Numbered from the stretch's first letter, positions 1-10,066 are shown. The stretch is DNA of 64,000 nucleotides from Bradyrhizobium septentrionale (GCF_011516645.4 NZ_CP088285.1:4358501-4422500), one strand, 5' to 3'. Notes: generated by a model from the sequence alone, not told the origin. Program-made: numbers and translations.

Positions 1-127
1 GGTGTCGTCCTGGCCTTGAGCCGGGACCCATAACCACCGTTCCAGGGAGTGAAAGGGATTATCGCCCCAGCGGAGCAAAACAATTTCCAGTTGGGGTAAT
101 GGGTCCTGGCTTTCGCCAGGACGACAG
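1..127. repeat. Dispersed palindromic repeat, family A (copy 1)
   Basis: The two ends are imperfect inverted repeats: gtcgtcctggc...gggacccataacc at the left and gggtcctggctttcgccaggacgac at the right. The same design, with better arms, occurs at 10102-10225 and 39435-39568. It lies just beyond the prs stop codon and could fold into a long hairpin that ends transcription. No coding potential is seen. Confidence 0.7.
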
Positions 128-139
128 CAAGTATTGACC

Positions 140-1093
<954 letters not shown>

Positions 1094-1271
1094 CGATGCT
1101 TCCCCCCGCGCCTTGCTGGATACGACGTTCAGCATCTCAAGTCCTTACAGAACCGGCGGGTTTTCGGTGCGCGAGGGAATATCAGGGAGGCGGCTTGGCT
1201 GGCAACCCATTAGCCCGCTTTCGCCGCCGTTTTCCTGGGCAAAAACGCCTGTCTCCGGGACATAACGGGGT

Positions 1272-1880
1272 CTAATTGGCGGAATAGCCGAGCGCCACGG
1301 TCTCGGGCTCGGCGGAGGACGGGGCGCTCGCGACGGTCGGCCCGCGGAGCTCCGGGGCCGAGGCGGGCGCCGGGCCGCCATTGATCATGCTGGACAGGCC
1401 GCTGAACCCGGCTTGGGCGATCCTGCGCAGCACCAGATCGTCGGCGGTGGCCCAGGCGTCGCGGCCGGCCTTGCCTGCGGGCTCCTCGCCGGAGAGGCGG
1501 AGGGCGCGTTGCTGATTGCTGTCGTAGACGTCCCACACCCACGCGATCATGGTGCGGCCGCGCACCACCTGTGCCGACAGATAGCTGCGCACGCGGTAAG
1601 CCGCGGCACCCTGGCGCGACACGACCGACAGGCTGCGCAGCTTGGATTCGCTGTCGAGCACGCCCACCATGCGGTCGAACACCTGGGGCGGCGGACCGTC
1701 GATCGATTCGAACGCAACGGTTGCGCCACTCGTCGCCGGTGTGGCCATGGCATAGGAATCGGCCACATTGCCGCCGGCCGCGCATCCACCAAGTGCGCAG
1801 GCGACCGCTAGCCACGTGACGGCGAGCGCGGCGCGCACGGCTGTCCCAGTTTGAAACTGGTGGTTTGACGCTTCCCTCAT
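1272..1880 (-). CDS. Putative lipoprotein of unknown function
   Basis: A 202-aa protein with a charged start, a hydrophobic stretch (AALAVTWLAVACALGG) and a lipobox-like L-G-G-C near residue 33, so it is probably lipidated at that cysteine and anchored in a membrane. The mature part contains VFDRMVGVLDSESKLRSLSV and YRVRSYLSAQVVRG, with a Pro/Ala/Ser-rich C-terminal tail. I do not recognise a named family; similar single-domain lipoproteins are common in Bradyrhizobium. It is transcribed toward prs with a gap of about 180 bp. No enzyme motif is visible. Confidence 0.75.
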   Translation of the reverse strand: MREASNHQFQTGTAVRAALAVTWLAVACALGGCAAGGNVADSYAMATPATSGATVAFESIDGPPPQVFDRMVGVLDSESKLRSLSVVSRQGAAAYRVRSYLSAQVVRGRTMIAWVWDVYDSNQQRALRLSGEEPAGKAGRDAWATADDLVLRRIAQAGFSGLSSMINGGPAPASAPELRGPTVASAPSSAEPETVALGYSAN

Positions 1881-1982
1881 TGCGTCCTGCGATATCGTTA
1901 AAATGGCTTAACGTCTAGGGCAGGACGGCCACAGCCCTTAACCGATCCGGCGGCTGCGCCACGAGGTTTCGGATTTCCTTGC

Positions 1983-2915
1983 TCAGTCAGAGAGATGGTA
2001 CCGCATGGCTGCGGTGATCCAGGCCCATTCCCGGTTCGGGCTCGCGTCCGGCGACTGCCCGCGCATGATGGCGACGAGCTCCCAGTAACGGGCCGCGCGG
2101 TCGTCATGCAGCGCATATTTGCGGCGGATCCAGTTGCGGAATTCCTGGTCGGGTTCGCGTTTCAGCAATCGCGCCGACGTCTCGAGCCAGTCGCGCGCCA
2201 GCGCCTGGCCCGCCTCCGACGTCGGTCCGAGGTCGCGCGCGATGATCTCTTTGGCCCTCGCCAGCACGGTCTCGTTGGCCTGTTGCCAGGCGGCGAGATC
2301 CAGCACGCGGTGATTCCAGACGTCCTCCGCGTTGGCACGGAGGTTGGCGACAAGCGAGGGATCATTGAGCATCTCCGAAAGCTCGATCCAGGCATCGCAT
2401 TGCGCGGGCGTCGGCTCATCGGGCAATTCGGGCACGCTGGTTTCGATCATCTGCCGGACCCAATTCCGGTCGATGTTGATGCCGTCGGACACTTTCTCGA
2501 AAAAGCGTTCGACGACGTTGCGGCGCTCGGCGCGGGACAGCTGGGTCATGGTCAGGTATCTCCTCAGGTCTGCTTCGGTGAGTTGCGGTGAACGCAACGC
2601 AGCCCGCAGGGCCGAGGCGACGCGGCGCTGTGCCGCGATCTCTGCTTCCAGCGTCTCGAGGCGGAGCTTCAGCGCCTCGACCAGCGAGAGCTCCTTGGTC
2701 AGGACCTCACGAATGGCGTCGAGACCGAGCCCCGCATCGCGCAGGCAGCGGATCAGGTCGAGGCGAACCAGTTCGTCGTCGGTGAAGACGCGATAGCCGC
2801 TCGCGGTGCGGCCGGCCGGCGGCAGCAGTCCCTGGTCCGAATAGAAGCGGAGCTTGCGGACACTGATGCCGCTGAGCCGCGCCGCCTCGCCGATGCTGTA
2901 GGTGCGTTGTGTCAT
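1983..2915 (-). CDS. MerR-family transcriptional regulator
   Basis: The first 70 residues are a typical MerR winged helix: YSIGEAARLSGISVRKLRFYSDQGLLPP, then GYRVFTDDEL and LDLIRCLRDAGLGLDAI. A dimerising coiled coil (about residues 75-110, LVEALKLRLETLEAEIAAQRR) follows. The remaining 200 residues form an unusually long helical effector domain without the metal-binding cysteines of CueR/ZntR-type members, so it more likely senses an organic ligand. The total of 310 aa is long for the family. Its target is unknown; it may regulate itself or the divergent region. Confidence 0.9.
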   Translation of the reverse strand: MTQRTYSIGEAARLSGISVRKLRFYSDQGLLPPAGRTASGYRVFTDDELVRLDLIRCLRDAGLGLDAIREVLTKELSLVEALKLRLETLEAEIAAQRRVASALRAALRSPQLTEADLRRYLTMTQLSRAERRNVVERFFEKVSDGINIDRNWVRQMIETSVPELPDEPTPAQCDAWIELSEMLNDPSLVANLRANAEDVWNHRVLDLAAWQQANETVLARAKEIIARDLGPTSEAGQALARDWLETSARLLKREPDQEFRNWIRRKYALHDDRAARYWELVAIMRGQSPDASPNREWAWITAAMRYHLSD

Positions 2916-2988
2916 GCGCCGCTTGTCCGGTCTCCAGCAGGTGGAGAGTCAAGCCGTTATCGCACAGCGACGACTAGAAATGCTCGTC

Positions 2989-3756
2989 TCAGCGTTCCAG
3001 TGCGATGGCGTGAACGTGCCGGCCGTAGTCGGCTTCCTTGCGATGCACCGAGCGGCGGTAGCTGAAGCAGCGTTCGTCGGAATAGGTGTCGATGCCGAGA
3101 TCGTCGATCATCAGCACGCCGGCATTCTCCAGCCGCATCCGGATGAAGCCGGCGAGATCGAACATCGCGTGTCCGTCGCGCTCGCCGGGCAGGAAGAACA
3201 CGCCGTTCTCGGCATCGGCCTCGATGAAGCGCTCGACGAATTCGTTGCCGACCTCGTAGGACTCCTTGCGGATCATCGGCCCGATCGCCGCGACGATGCC
3301 GCCGCGCTCGGCACCGAGCTTTTCCATCGCATCGATGGTCGATTCCAGGATGCCGGTCAGCGCGCCCTTCCAGCCGGCATGCGCCGCGCCGATCACCCGC
3401 GCGTTGGGATCGACGAACAGGATCGGGCCGCAGTCGGCGGTCGTGACCGATATCGCAAGCCCTTCGGTGCGTGTGACGAGCGCGTCCGCCTTCGGGCGCG
3501 GCGCGCCGTTCCACGGGCCGTCCACGACCACGACGTCGGGCGAGTGGACCTGATGCACGCTGATAAGGTGATCCAGCGGGACGCCGAGTTGCGCGGCCAT
3601 CCGCCGCCGGTTCTCCGCGACCCTGGCCGGATCGTCGTTGGAGCCGAGCCCGCCATTGAGGGCGGCATAGATGCCCTCCGAGACGCCGCCCTCGCGCGAG
3701 AAGAAGGCGTGGCGCAGGCCCGGAATGGCCGACAGCAGCGATGATCCCAATGTCAT
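2989..3756 (-). CDS. pgeF: Peptidoglycan editing factor PgeF (YfiH / DUF152, multicopper-oxidase-like fold)
   Basis: A 255-aa DUF152 protein. Members are purine nucleoside phosphorylase/laccase-fold enzymes linked to removal of wrong amino acids from muropeptides. The Zn/Cu-site residues are visible: the His in ISVHQVHS, the Cys in TTADCGPILF and the His in GAAHAGWKGAL. The start codon overlaps the stop of the upstream methyltransferase gene by 4 bp (ATGA), which implies translational coupling. It is the last gene of the minus-strand lgt > MidA-like > pgeF operon, so lipoprotein processing and cell-wall quality control share one transcript. Confidence 0.93.
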   Translation of the reverse strand: MTLGSSLLSAIPGLRHAFFSREGGVSEGIYAALNGGLGSNDDPARVAENRRRMAAQLGVPLDHLISVHQVHSPDVVVVDGPWNGAPRPKADALVTRTEGLAISVTTADCGPILFVDPNARVIGAAHAGWKGALTGILESTIDAMEKLGAERGGIVAAIGPMIRKESYEVGNEFVERFIEADAENGVFFLPGERDGHAMFDLAGFIRMRLENAGVLMIDDLGIDTYSDERCFSYRRSVHRKEADYGRHVHAIALER

Positions 3757-4871
3757 TGTTCGGTCTCGTCAGGCTGATCGCTCAGTCCGGCGATCGAGGT
3801 GAGGCGCGGGTCGGAGATCGCCATCGTCTTGAACATCGAGCCCATCCCGCCGCGCCCGGAATCGGTCAGGCGCTTCAGCGCACCGGCGATGTCGGCGGAC
3901 ATTTCGGGGCTTGCCTTCGCCATCAACCCGGCGGCGCGGGCCTCGACGCCGAGGCGCTTGAGGAAGTCACCCTGCGTCGCCGGCCCGTGGACACGTGCGC
4001 CGACATCCTCGGCGGCCCGCGCCAAGGCCTGGAAATCGACATGCGCCGTGATGTCGGCCTGTCCCGGGTTCTTCAGCGGGTCGGCGAAGCTATGGCGCGC
4101 GATCGCCTGGAAGGTGTCGCCGGCGTCGCTGCGCAGATGGCCGTAATCGATGATCAGCGCGGCGCCGTCCTGGTCACGCACCCGCGTTGCGAGCTTCATG
4201 ATCTCGTTGTCGGGCCGCCATTCGAACACCGCGCCGAGTGGGGCGGCGCGCACCAGCGGCGGCAGCAGCACCTCGAAGTGTGGTGTCGGCTCGGGAGCGG
4301 GAGCGAAATACAGGCTGCCATTGGCATCCATCCCGACCGTGCGCTCGTGCCAGCCGGTCTCGCGGCGGACCATCTGGTGGATCGGCAGCACGTCGAAATA
4401 TTCGTTGGCGAGGATCACCGCCGGCCCTTCGGGCACGCCGTCGATGCTGTCGTGCCAGGTGATGTTGCGCACGCCCGTCAGGGTCTCGTACTGCTTCTCC
4501 CGCAGCACCGGATTGACCTCGACCATGTGGATGCTGAGCGACTGGTAGAGCGGTGGCAGCACGCGAAGCGCCCGAAGCGCGTCGGCCATCATGGTGCCGC
4601 GGCCGGGCCCGAGCTCGATCAGGCGCAGTGTCTCCGGCGAGCCGATCGCGCGCCAGATCGAGGCGCTCCACAGCCCGAGCAGTTCGCCGAACATCTGGCT
4701 GACCTCGGGCGCCGTGGTGAAATCGCCCTCGCGGCCGAGCGGATCGCGCGACAAATAGTAGCCGTACTGCGGATGCATCAGGCACAATTCCATGTAGCGC
4801 CAGACCGGCATCGGCCCGGACAATTTGATCAGCTTCCTGATCTCGTCCAGCAACGGGGAGGGTTCGCTCAC
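3753..4871 (-). CDS. SAM-dependent methyltransferase, MidA / NDUFAF7 family (DUF185)
   Basis: A 372-aa protein of the family that includes the complex I assembly factor NDUFAF7 (MidA), a protein-arginine methyltransferase. Visible features are an N-terminal helical cap (MELCLMHPQYGYYLSRDPLG), the FTTAPEVSQMFGEL motif and the SAM loop IELGPGRGTMMAD, then EVNPVLREKQ and the NEYFDVLPI block. The frame continues upstream to 5012, but the GTG at 4871 with an AAGGAA ribosome site fits better and avoids overlap with lgt. It ends in a 4-bp overlap with pgeF. A complex I target is inferred from the family only. Confidence 0.92.
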   Translation of the reverse strand: MSEPSPLLDEIRKLIKLSGPMPVWRYMELCLMHPQYGYYLSRDPLGREGDFTTAPEVSQMFGELLGLWSASIWRAIGSPETLRLIELGPGRGTMMADALRALRVLPPLYQSLSIHMVEVNPVLREKQYETLTGVRNITWHDSIDGVPEGPAVILANEYFDVLPIHQMVRRETGWHERTVGMDANGSLYFAPAPEPTPHFEVLLPPLVRAAPLGAVFEWRPDNEIMKLATRVRDQDGAALIIDYGHLRSDAGDTFQAIARHSFADPLKNPGQADITAHVDFQALARAAEDVGARVHGPATQGDFLKRLGVEARAAGLMAKASPEMSADIAGALKRLTDSGRGGMGSMFKTMAISDPRLTSIAGLSDQPDETEQ

Positions 4872-4894
4872 GGCGTTCCTTGGATTTAACTTGC

Positions 4895-5737
4895 TTAGGT
4901 TGCAGTCGGGGCCGGTCCGTTCGCCTTGCGACGGACGGAGGCCCTGATGATGATGATGCCTACAATAATCATTGGCACCGACAGCAGCATCCCCATGGTT
5001 AATCCGCCCCACAGGAATCCGAGCTGCGGGTCGGGCTCCCTGAAGTGCTCGCCGATGATGCGGGCAATGCCGTAGATCGTGATGAAGCTGCCGAGGATCA
5101 GGCCGGGCCGCTTCAGCGCCCCCATCCGGATCATGATGGCGAGCGCCACGAACAGCACGATGCCCTCAAGCCCGGCCTCGTAGAGCTGGCTCGGATGCCG
5201 CGGCAGCGGTCCGCCATTGGGGAAGATCATGGCCCAGGGCAGGCTCGCCTCGGCGTGGCGGCCCCACAATTCGCTGTTGATGAAATTGGCGAGCCGGCCG
5301 AGGAACAGCCCGATCGGCGCCACCGCGGTGGTGATGTCGCCGAGCGACAGGATCGAAATGTTGTTGCGGCGGGCAAACAGCATTACCGCGGCGACGCAGC
5401 CGAGGAAGCCGCCGTGGAACGACATGCCGCCCTTCCACAATTCGAGGATCTCGCCCGGATGCGCGATGAAGAACGGCAGGTTGTAGAACAGCACATAGCC
5501 GGTGCGGCCGCCGACGATGATGCCGATCGTGACCCAGAGGATGAAATCGTCGAGCTGCGGCAGCGTGATCGGCGCCGGGCCGCCCCACAGCCGCTCTTTC
5601 TTGATCAGCGACCGGGCATAGATCCAGCCCAGTACGATGCCGACGATATAGGCGAGCGCATACCAGCGGATCACGATCGGCCCGAGCGAGAGCGCAGCGG
5701 GGTTGAACACCGGAAAGTCGATCAGCAGGAATGGCAT
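4895..5737 (-). CDS. lgt: Prolipoprotein diacylglyceryl transferase
   Basis: The integral inner-membrane enzyme that moves diacylglycerol from phosphatidylglycerol to the lipobox cysteine of prolipoproteins, the first step of lipoprotein maturation. The 280-aa protein has seven or so hydrophobic segments, the conserved FHGGFLG motif and the Lgt signature [14 protein letters not shown]. It leads the operon with the MidA-like and pgeF genes, 23 bp upstream of the GTG of the former. The lspA fragment at the window end codes for the later signal peptidase step. Confidence 0.97.
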   Translation of the reverse strand: MPFLLIDFPVFNPAALSLGPIVIRWYALAYIVGIVLGWIYARSLIKKERLWGGPAPITLPQLDDFILWVTIGIIVGGRTGYVLFYNLPFFIAHPGEILELWKGGMSFHGGFLGCVAAVMLFARRNNISILSLGDITTAVAPIGLFLGRLANFINSELWGRHAEASLPWAMIFPNGGPLPRHPSQLYEAGLEGIVLFVALAIMIRMGALKRPGLILGSFITIYGIARIIGEHFREPDPQLGFLWGGLTMGMLLSVPMIIVGIIIIRASVRRKANGPAPTAT

Positions 5738-5742
5738 TTTGA

Positions 5743-6000
5743 TCAGAGCGCTTTCGTGTAGACGGCGTAGGGCACGCCGAAGATCGGAGGAACATCATGG
5801 GCCTTGAGGAAGCCCATTCTGAGATACATCGGCAGGGCGACAGTCATGATCGGACTGGTGTGCAGCGCGATGGCGGGCGCGCCGTCGCGCTTTGCCCTTG
5901 CAACGCATTCCGTGCTCAGGGCGCGCCCTAGCCCTTTGCCTCGAAACGCTGGATCGACCACCGAACGCTATCCGCCATCGGCATCCTGCATGCGTTCTAG
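5743..6000 (-). pseudogene. Remnant of a GNAT acetyltransferase
   Basis: The only intact piece is a 72-codon stretch from a GTG at 5961 that reads as the acetyl-CoA-binding half of a GNAT enzyme (VVDPAFRGKGLGRAL, the R-G-x-G-x-G/A loop, then [11 protein letters not shown] at the C-terminus). The same frame continues upstream as LERMQDADGG, then an in-frame TAG, then RSVV. The first beta strands of a GNAT domain are therefore missing or behind the stop, where the dienelactone hydrolase gene ends. The most likely reading is a decaying gene. A short functional protein from the GTG is unlikely because the substrate-binding half is absent. Confidence 0.65.
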
Positions 6001-6728
6001 ACCAGATTGCGGCGATAGAGCGCGAGCAGCCGCTCCCAATGGCGTTCGGCGGCGTCGCGATCATAGACCGGGCGCTTGGGGAAGGCGAAGCCGTGATGGG
6101 TGCCGGGATAGATCTCGACCTCGTTGTTCGAGCCCTTCATGCCGGCCTTGACCTGCTCGATGATCTCCGCGGGCGCGTAGATGTCGGTCTCGGCGCAGGC
6201 GAAATAGAGCTCGGCCTTGGACTTCTGCGCGGCGAGATGCGGGCTGTCGGACTGGTCGGTCGCCAGATGCGTGCCGTAGACCGAGGCGGCGGCCTTGACC
6301 CGATCGGGGAAGTGCGTCGCCGCGTTCACGGCGTAACGTCCGCTCATGCAATAGCCGACGGTGCCGATGATCCTGGTGTTGGCGGCCTTCTGCGTCTCGG
6401 CATAGGCGAGCAGGCCCCTGGTGTCTTCCATGACAAGCGGAATGTTGAGCGAGTGCATCAGCTCGAACATGCGCTTGCGCTCCGGCGATTCCGGATCGGG
6501 ATTGATCGGGCCGAGCTCCATCACGCCGGCGCGGTAATACATGTTGGGCAGCATCACATAATAGCCTGACGTGCCGAGCCGGCGCGCCATGTCGCGCAGC
6601 TCCTCGCGGATCGCCGGCGCATCCATGTAGAAGATGACGACAGGGAAAGGGCCGCCGCGCTCGGGATGGGTGATGAAGGTGGTGGTCTTGCCGTCCTTGG
6701 TCTCGATATCGACGGTCTGCTCGATCAT
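5997..6728 (-). CDS. Dienelactone hydrolase family protein
   Basis: A 243-aa alpha/beta hydrolase of the DLH family. The nucleophile elbow is G-Y-C-M-S-G, with cysteine in the usual serine position as in carboxymethylenebutenolidase. The late Asp (CAETDIYAP) and His (GTHHGFAFP) complete the triad. DLH enzymes open lactone rings in chlorocatechol pathways, but no other genes of such a pathway lie nearby, so the substrate is unknown. It has no signal peptide and is probably cytoplasmic. It is divergent from the ubiK-like gene. Confidence 0.92.
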   Translation of the reverse strand: MIEQTVDIETKDGKTTTFITHPERGGPFPVVIFYMDAPAIREELRDMARRLGTSGYYVMLPNMYYRAGVMELGPINPDPESPERKRMFELMHSLNIPLVMEDTRGLLAYAETQKAANTRIIGTVGYCMSGRYAVNAATHFPDRVKAAASVYGTHLATDQSDSPHLAAQKSKAELYFACAETDIYAPAEIIEQVKAGMKGSNNEVEIYPGTHHGFAFPKRPVYDRDAAERHWERLLALYRRNLV

Positions 6729-6905
6729 GGCGTTTCTGCTCGCGTTATGTGTGCGATTTCTGTTGTGAGTTCATACGATTGCAAGGAAACCGGAACATGA
6801 CAAGGCAAGCTGCCGCAAGGTCTGCCATTCGCGGCGGACTTGAACCGGATGGCGGGGATCGCCATTGTCTTCTGGCAATCCAGTGAACGCGGAGAGTTTT
6901 GCCAG

Positions 6906-7163
6906 ATGACCCAGACCAGCAACCGGTTTTTCGATGAGATCGGCCGTCTGATGAACGATGCCGCCGGCGCTGCCCAGGGCGTCAAGCGCGAGGTCGACAC
7001 CGTCATGCGCAACCAGGCCGAACGCATCCTGCGCGACCTCGACGTGGTCAAGCGCGAGGAATTCGACGCGGTCAAGGACATGGCCCGCCTGGCGCGCGAG
7101 GAGAACGAGGCGCTGAAGGCCCGGATCGCAGCGCTGGAAGCCAAGCTCGGTGGTGCCGGCTAA
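6906..7163 (+). CDS. UbiK-like accessory factor (BMFP / DUF526 family)
   Basis: An 85-aa, mostly helical protein. The conserved N-terminus (NRFFDEIGRLMNDAAGAAQGVKREV) is followed by a C-terminal coiled coil (REEFDAVKDMARLAREENEALKARIAALEAKL), the layout of the BMFP family. Proteobacterial members include UbiK, which assists the ubiquinone-synthesis Ubi complex in aerobic growth, and Brucella membrane fusogenic protein. The frame is open upstream to 6840, but the ATG at 6906 with a GGAGAG site fits the family N-terminus. Confidence 0.85.
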   Translation: MTQTSNRFFDEIGRLMNDAAGAAQGVKREVDTVMRNQAERILRDLDVVKREEFDAVKDMARLAREENEALKARIAALEAKLGGAG

Positions 7164-7172
7164 TTACCTCGC

Positions 7173-7282
7173 GTGTCATGGCCGGGCTCGACCCGGCCAT
7201 CCATCTGCTTCGACAAAGCTGCTTTTTTGATGGATGCCCGGGTCATCTAGCGTGAACACGCGCTTCTGCCCGGGCATGACGA
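7173..7282. repeat. Dispersed palindromic repeat, family B (copy 1)
   Basis: Two small hairpins facing each other: gccgggctcgacccggcc followed by atccat, and the mirror atggat...cccgggcatgacga. It lies between the ubiK-like gene and rplY. Related copies are at 8844-8917 and 31841-31981. It may act as a terminator for the ubiK-like gene. Confidence 0.65.
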
Positions 7283-7447
7283 GTTTGAGAACTCCGCAGA
7301 AAAATCCCTTCATTTCCTTGTCATTTCGGCCCTTTGGGGCTAAAAGCCCGCCACGTCCGCGGCCCCCGCACCCCTGGAGGCTTGCTGTGGACCTGAGCAT
7401 GGGCCGCGCTGCGGCCTTTAACTTTTTAAATACAAGGACTTAACGCT

Positions 7448-8176
7448 ATGGCGACCGTCAAGGAATTGAAGGCGACCGCGCGTCCGAAGAGCGGCAAGGG
7501 GGCCGCCCGGGCAGAGCGTCGCGCCGGGAGAGTTCCCGGAGTGATCTACGGAGACAACCAACCCCCCGTCACCATCTCGGTCGACGATCGTGAACTGCGC
7601 CAGCGCATCCTGGCGGGCCGGTTCCTGACCACGATCTATGACATCGACCTCGAGGGCAAGAAGCACCGCGTGATTCCGCGCGACTTCCACCTCGACCCGG
7701 TGAAGGACTTCCCGCTCCATGTCGACTTCATGCGGCTCGGCGAAGGCGCCACCATCCGCGTCAGCGTGCCGCTGCACATCGTGAACGGCGAAAGCTCGCC
7801 GGGCGTCAAGCGCGGTGGCACCGTCAACATCGTCACCCACACGCTCGACCTCGAGTGCTCGGTCGACAACATCCCGCAATATATCGAGGCCGATGTCGGC
7901 GCGCTTGAGATCAGCTACTCGCTGCATCTCTCCGAGGTCAAGCTGCCCGCGGGGGTGAAGTCGTTGACCCGTGAGGACGCAACGCTGGTCACCATCGTGC
8001 CGCCGTCCGGCTACGCCGAAGAGCAGAAGGCCGCGGCTGCGGCGGCTGCCGGTGGCGCTGCGGCTCCGGCCGCGGGTGCTGCGGCTCCGGCCGCTGCGGC
8101 GGCTCCGGCTGCAGGTGCTGCGGCTCCGGCCGCGGGTGCCAAGGCTCCGGCCGGCGGTGGCGACAAGAAGAAGTAA
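7448..8176 (+). CDS. rplY: 50S ribosomal protein L25 / general stress protein Ctc
   Basis: Binds 5S rRNA in the large subunit. The 242-aa protein has the L25 domain (residues 1-95, starting TVKELKATARPKSGKGAARAERR) and the C-terminal beta domain of the long CTC form (PLHIVNGESSPGVKRGG ... SLHLSEVKLPAGVKSL). It ends in a roughly 45-residue tail of Ala, Pro and Gly with a KKK terminus. The tail is coded by near-repeats of gctgcggctccggcc at about 8035-8150 and is likely disordered and variable between strains. pth follows after 55 bp, a common alphaproteobacterial gene pair. Confidence 0.96.
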   Translation: MATVKELKATARPKSGKGAARAERRAGRVPGVIYGDNQPPVTISVDDRELRQRILAGRFLTTIYDIDLEGKKHRVIPRDFHLDPVKDFPLHVDFMRLGEGATIRVSVPLHIVNGESSPGVKRGGTVNIVTHTLDLECSVDNIPQYIEADVGALEISYSLHLSEVKLPAGVKSLTREDATLVTIVPPSGYAEEQKAAAAAAAGGAAAPAAGAAAPAAAAAPAAGAAAPAAGAKAPAGGGDKKK

Positions 8177-8231
8177 TCGATCAGGTCGGCGCGCCATCGT
8201 CTGATGGCGCACCGACGCGGGATGCCGCGCC

Positions 8232-8837
8232 ATGCGCCTTTTTGTCGGTCTCGGTAATCCCGGCGCGAAATACGCCAGTAACCGGCACAATATCGGTTTC
8301 CTGGCGGTCGACGAGATTGCACGGCGTCATGGTTTCGCACCATGGCGCCGTCGCTTTCAGGGCGAGACGTCGGAAGGCGTGGTCGACCGTGAGAAGGTCG
8401 TGCTGTTGAAGCCGACCACCTACATGAACGATTCCGGGCGCGCGGTGCAGGAAGCGGCGAACTTCTTCAAGCTTGCCCCCTCCGACATCACCGTGTTCCA
8501 GGACGAGCTCGAACTGCCGCCCGGCAAGGTGCGCGTCAAGATCGGCGGCGGGATCGCCGGCCATAACGGGCTGCGCTCGATCTCCGCGCATATCGGCAAC
8601 GAATATCGGCGCGTGCGGATCGGGATCGGTCATCCCGGCGTCAAGGAGCTCGTGCACAGCCACGTGCTGTCGGACTTCGCCAAGAGCGACCGGGCGTGGG
8701 TGGAGGCCTTGGGCCAGGCCATCGCCGACAATGCCGGCCTGCTGGCGACGGGGCACGACGCGTCGTTCGCCAACAAGGTGCATCTGACGATGCAGGCCAA
8801 GGGATTTTTCGACACTAAGGACGAGGGCACGAAGTAG
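8232..8837 (+). CDS. pth: Peptidyl-tRNA hydrolase
   Basis: Releases tRNA from peptidyl-tRNAs that drop off ribosomes. The 201-aa protein shows the whole catalytic set: the Asn in GLGNPGAKY, the His in NRHNIGF, the Asp in [13 protein letters not shown], and the [13 protein letters not shown] segment with the substrate-binding Asn. It lies directly behind rplY and before ychF, so three translation-linked genes are clustered. The start ATG at 8232 gives the family N-terminus [11 protein letters not shown]. Confidence 0.97.
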   Translation: MRLFVGLGNPGAKYASNRHNIGFLAVDEIARRHGFAPWRRRFQGETSEGVVDREKVVLLKPTTYMNDSGRAVQEAANFFKLAPSDITVFQDELELPPGKVRVKIGGGIAGHNGLRSISAHIGNEYRRVRIGIGHPGVKELVHSHVLSDFAKSDRAWVEALGQAIADNAGLLATGHDASFANKVHLTMQAKGFFDTKDEGTK

Positions 8838-8843
8838 ACCCTC

Positions 8844-8917
8844 GTCGTCGCCGGGCTTGACCCGGCGATCCATTTTCCGAGTGGGATGGATACGCGGGTC
8901 AAGCCCGCGTATGACGA
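8844..8917. repeat. Dispersed palindromic repeat, family B (copy 2)
   Basis: The compact form of family B: cgccgggcttgacccggcg, atccat, a short spacer, atggat, then cgcgggtcaagcccgcg and atgacga. It has two perfect stems and sits between pth and ychF, where it may separate the two transcripts. Confidence 0.7.
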
Positions 8918-8968
8918 CCTCAGTCAATTCAACCGCGCAGCGTGAGCGCGCGAGAGATCGGGACGAAC

Positions 8969-10066
8969 ATGGGATTCAAATGCGGGATCGTCGGGCTGCC
9001 TAACGTCGGCAAGTCGACGCTGTTCAATGCGCTGACCGAGACGGCGGCCGCCCAGGCGGCGAACTATCCGTTCTGCACCATCGAGCCGAATGTCGGCGAG
9101 GTGGCGGTGCCCGATCCGCGGCTGGAGAAGCTGTCGGCGATCGCCAAGTCCGCACAGATCATCCCGACCCGGCTGACCTTCGTCGATATCGCGGGCCTGG
9201 TCCGCGGCGCGTCGCAGGGCGAGGGCCTCGGCAACCAGTTCCTCGCCAACATCCGCGAGGTCGATGCCATCGCCCATGTCGTGCGCTGCTTCGAGGATTC
9301 CGACATCACCCATGTCGAAGGCAAGATCGCGCCGCTCGCCGACATCGAGACCATCGAGACCGAGCTGATGCTGTCCGACCTCGACAGCCTCGAGAAGCGC
9401 GTCGACAACCTCTCGAAGAAGGCCAAGGGCAACGACAAGGAAGCCAAGGAGCAGCTCGAGCTCGTCAACCGCGCGCTGGTGCTGCTGCGCGATGGCAAGC
9501 CGGCGCGCGGGCTGGAGCGCAAGCCGGAGGAGGAGCGTGCGTTCCGCATGCTCGGGCTCCTGACCTCGAAGCCCGTGCTCTATGTCTGCAACGTCGAGGA
9601 AGGCTCGGCGAAGGACGGCAACAATTTCTCGAAGGCTGTGTTCGAACGCGCCAGGCAGGAGGGCGCGGTCGCGGTCGTGATCTCGGCCAAGATCGAATCC
9701 GAGATCGCGACGCTGTCGCGCGAGGAGCGTGTCGACTTCCTGGAGACGCTGGGCCTCGAAGAGGCCGGGCTCGACCGGCTGATCCGCGCCGGCTACCAGC
9801 TGCTCGACCTCATCACCTATTTCACCGTCGGCCCGAAGGAAGCGCGTGCCTGGACCATCGACCGCGGCACCAAGGCACCCGCCGCCGCCGGCGTGATCCA
9901 TACCGATTTCGAGAAGGGCTTTATCCGCGCCGAGACCATTGCGTATGAAGATTATATCGCCGGCAACGGCGAAGCCGGCGCCCGCGATGCCGGCAAGCTG
10001 CGGCTTGAAGGCAAGGACTACGTCGTCGCCGACGGCGACGTCATGCACTTCCGCTTCAATACCTGA
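8969..10066 (+). CDS. ychF: Redox-regulated ATPase YchF (Obg family)
   Basis: A 365-aa Obg-family P-loop protein that prefers ATP over GTP and associates with ribosomes; homologues (OLA1) take part in oxidative-stress responses. The Walker A is GLPNVGKSTLF, the G3 motif is DIAGLVRGASQGEGLGN, and the G4 region reads NVEE instead of NKxD, the known basis of ATP preference. A coiled-coil insert (residues about 130-200) and the C-terminal TGS domain (TYFTVGPKEARAW ... YVVADGDVMHFRF) complete it. A GTG at 8942 is an alternative start, but the ATG at 8969 matches the family. Confidence 0.97.
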   Translation: MGFKCGIVGLPNVGKSTLFNALTETAAAQAANYPFCTIEPNVGEVAVPDPRLEKLSAIAKSAQIIPTRLTFVDIAGLVRGASQGEGLGNQFLANIREVDAIAHVVRCFEDSDITHVEGKIAPLADIETIETELMLSDLDSLEKRVDNLSKKAKGNDKEAKEQLELVNRALVLLRDGKPARGLERKPEEERAFRMLGLLTSKPVLYVCNVEEGSAKDGNNFSKAVFERARQEGAVAVVISAKIESEIATLSREERVDFLETLGLEEAGLDRLIRAGYQLLDLITYFTVGPKEARAWTIDRGTKAPAAAGVIHTDFEKGFIRAETIAYEDYIAGNGEAGARDAGKLRLEGKDYVVADGDVMHFRFNT

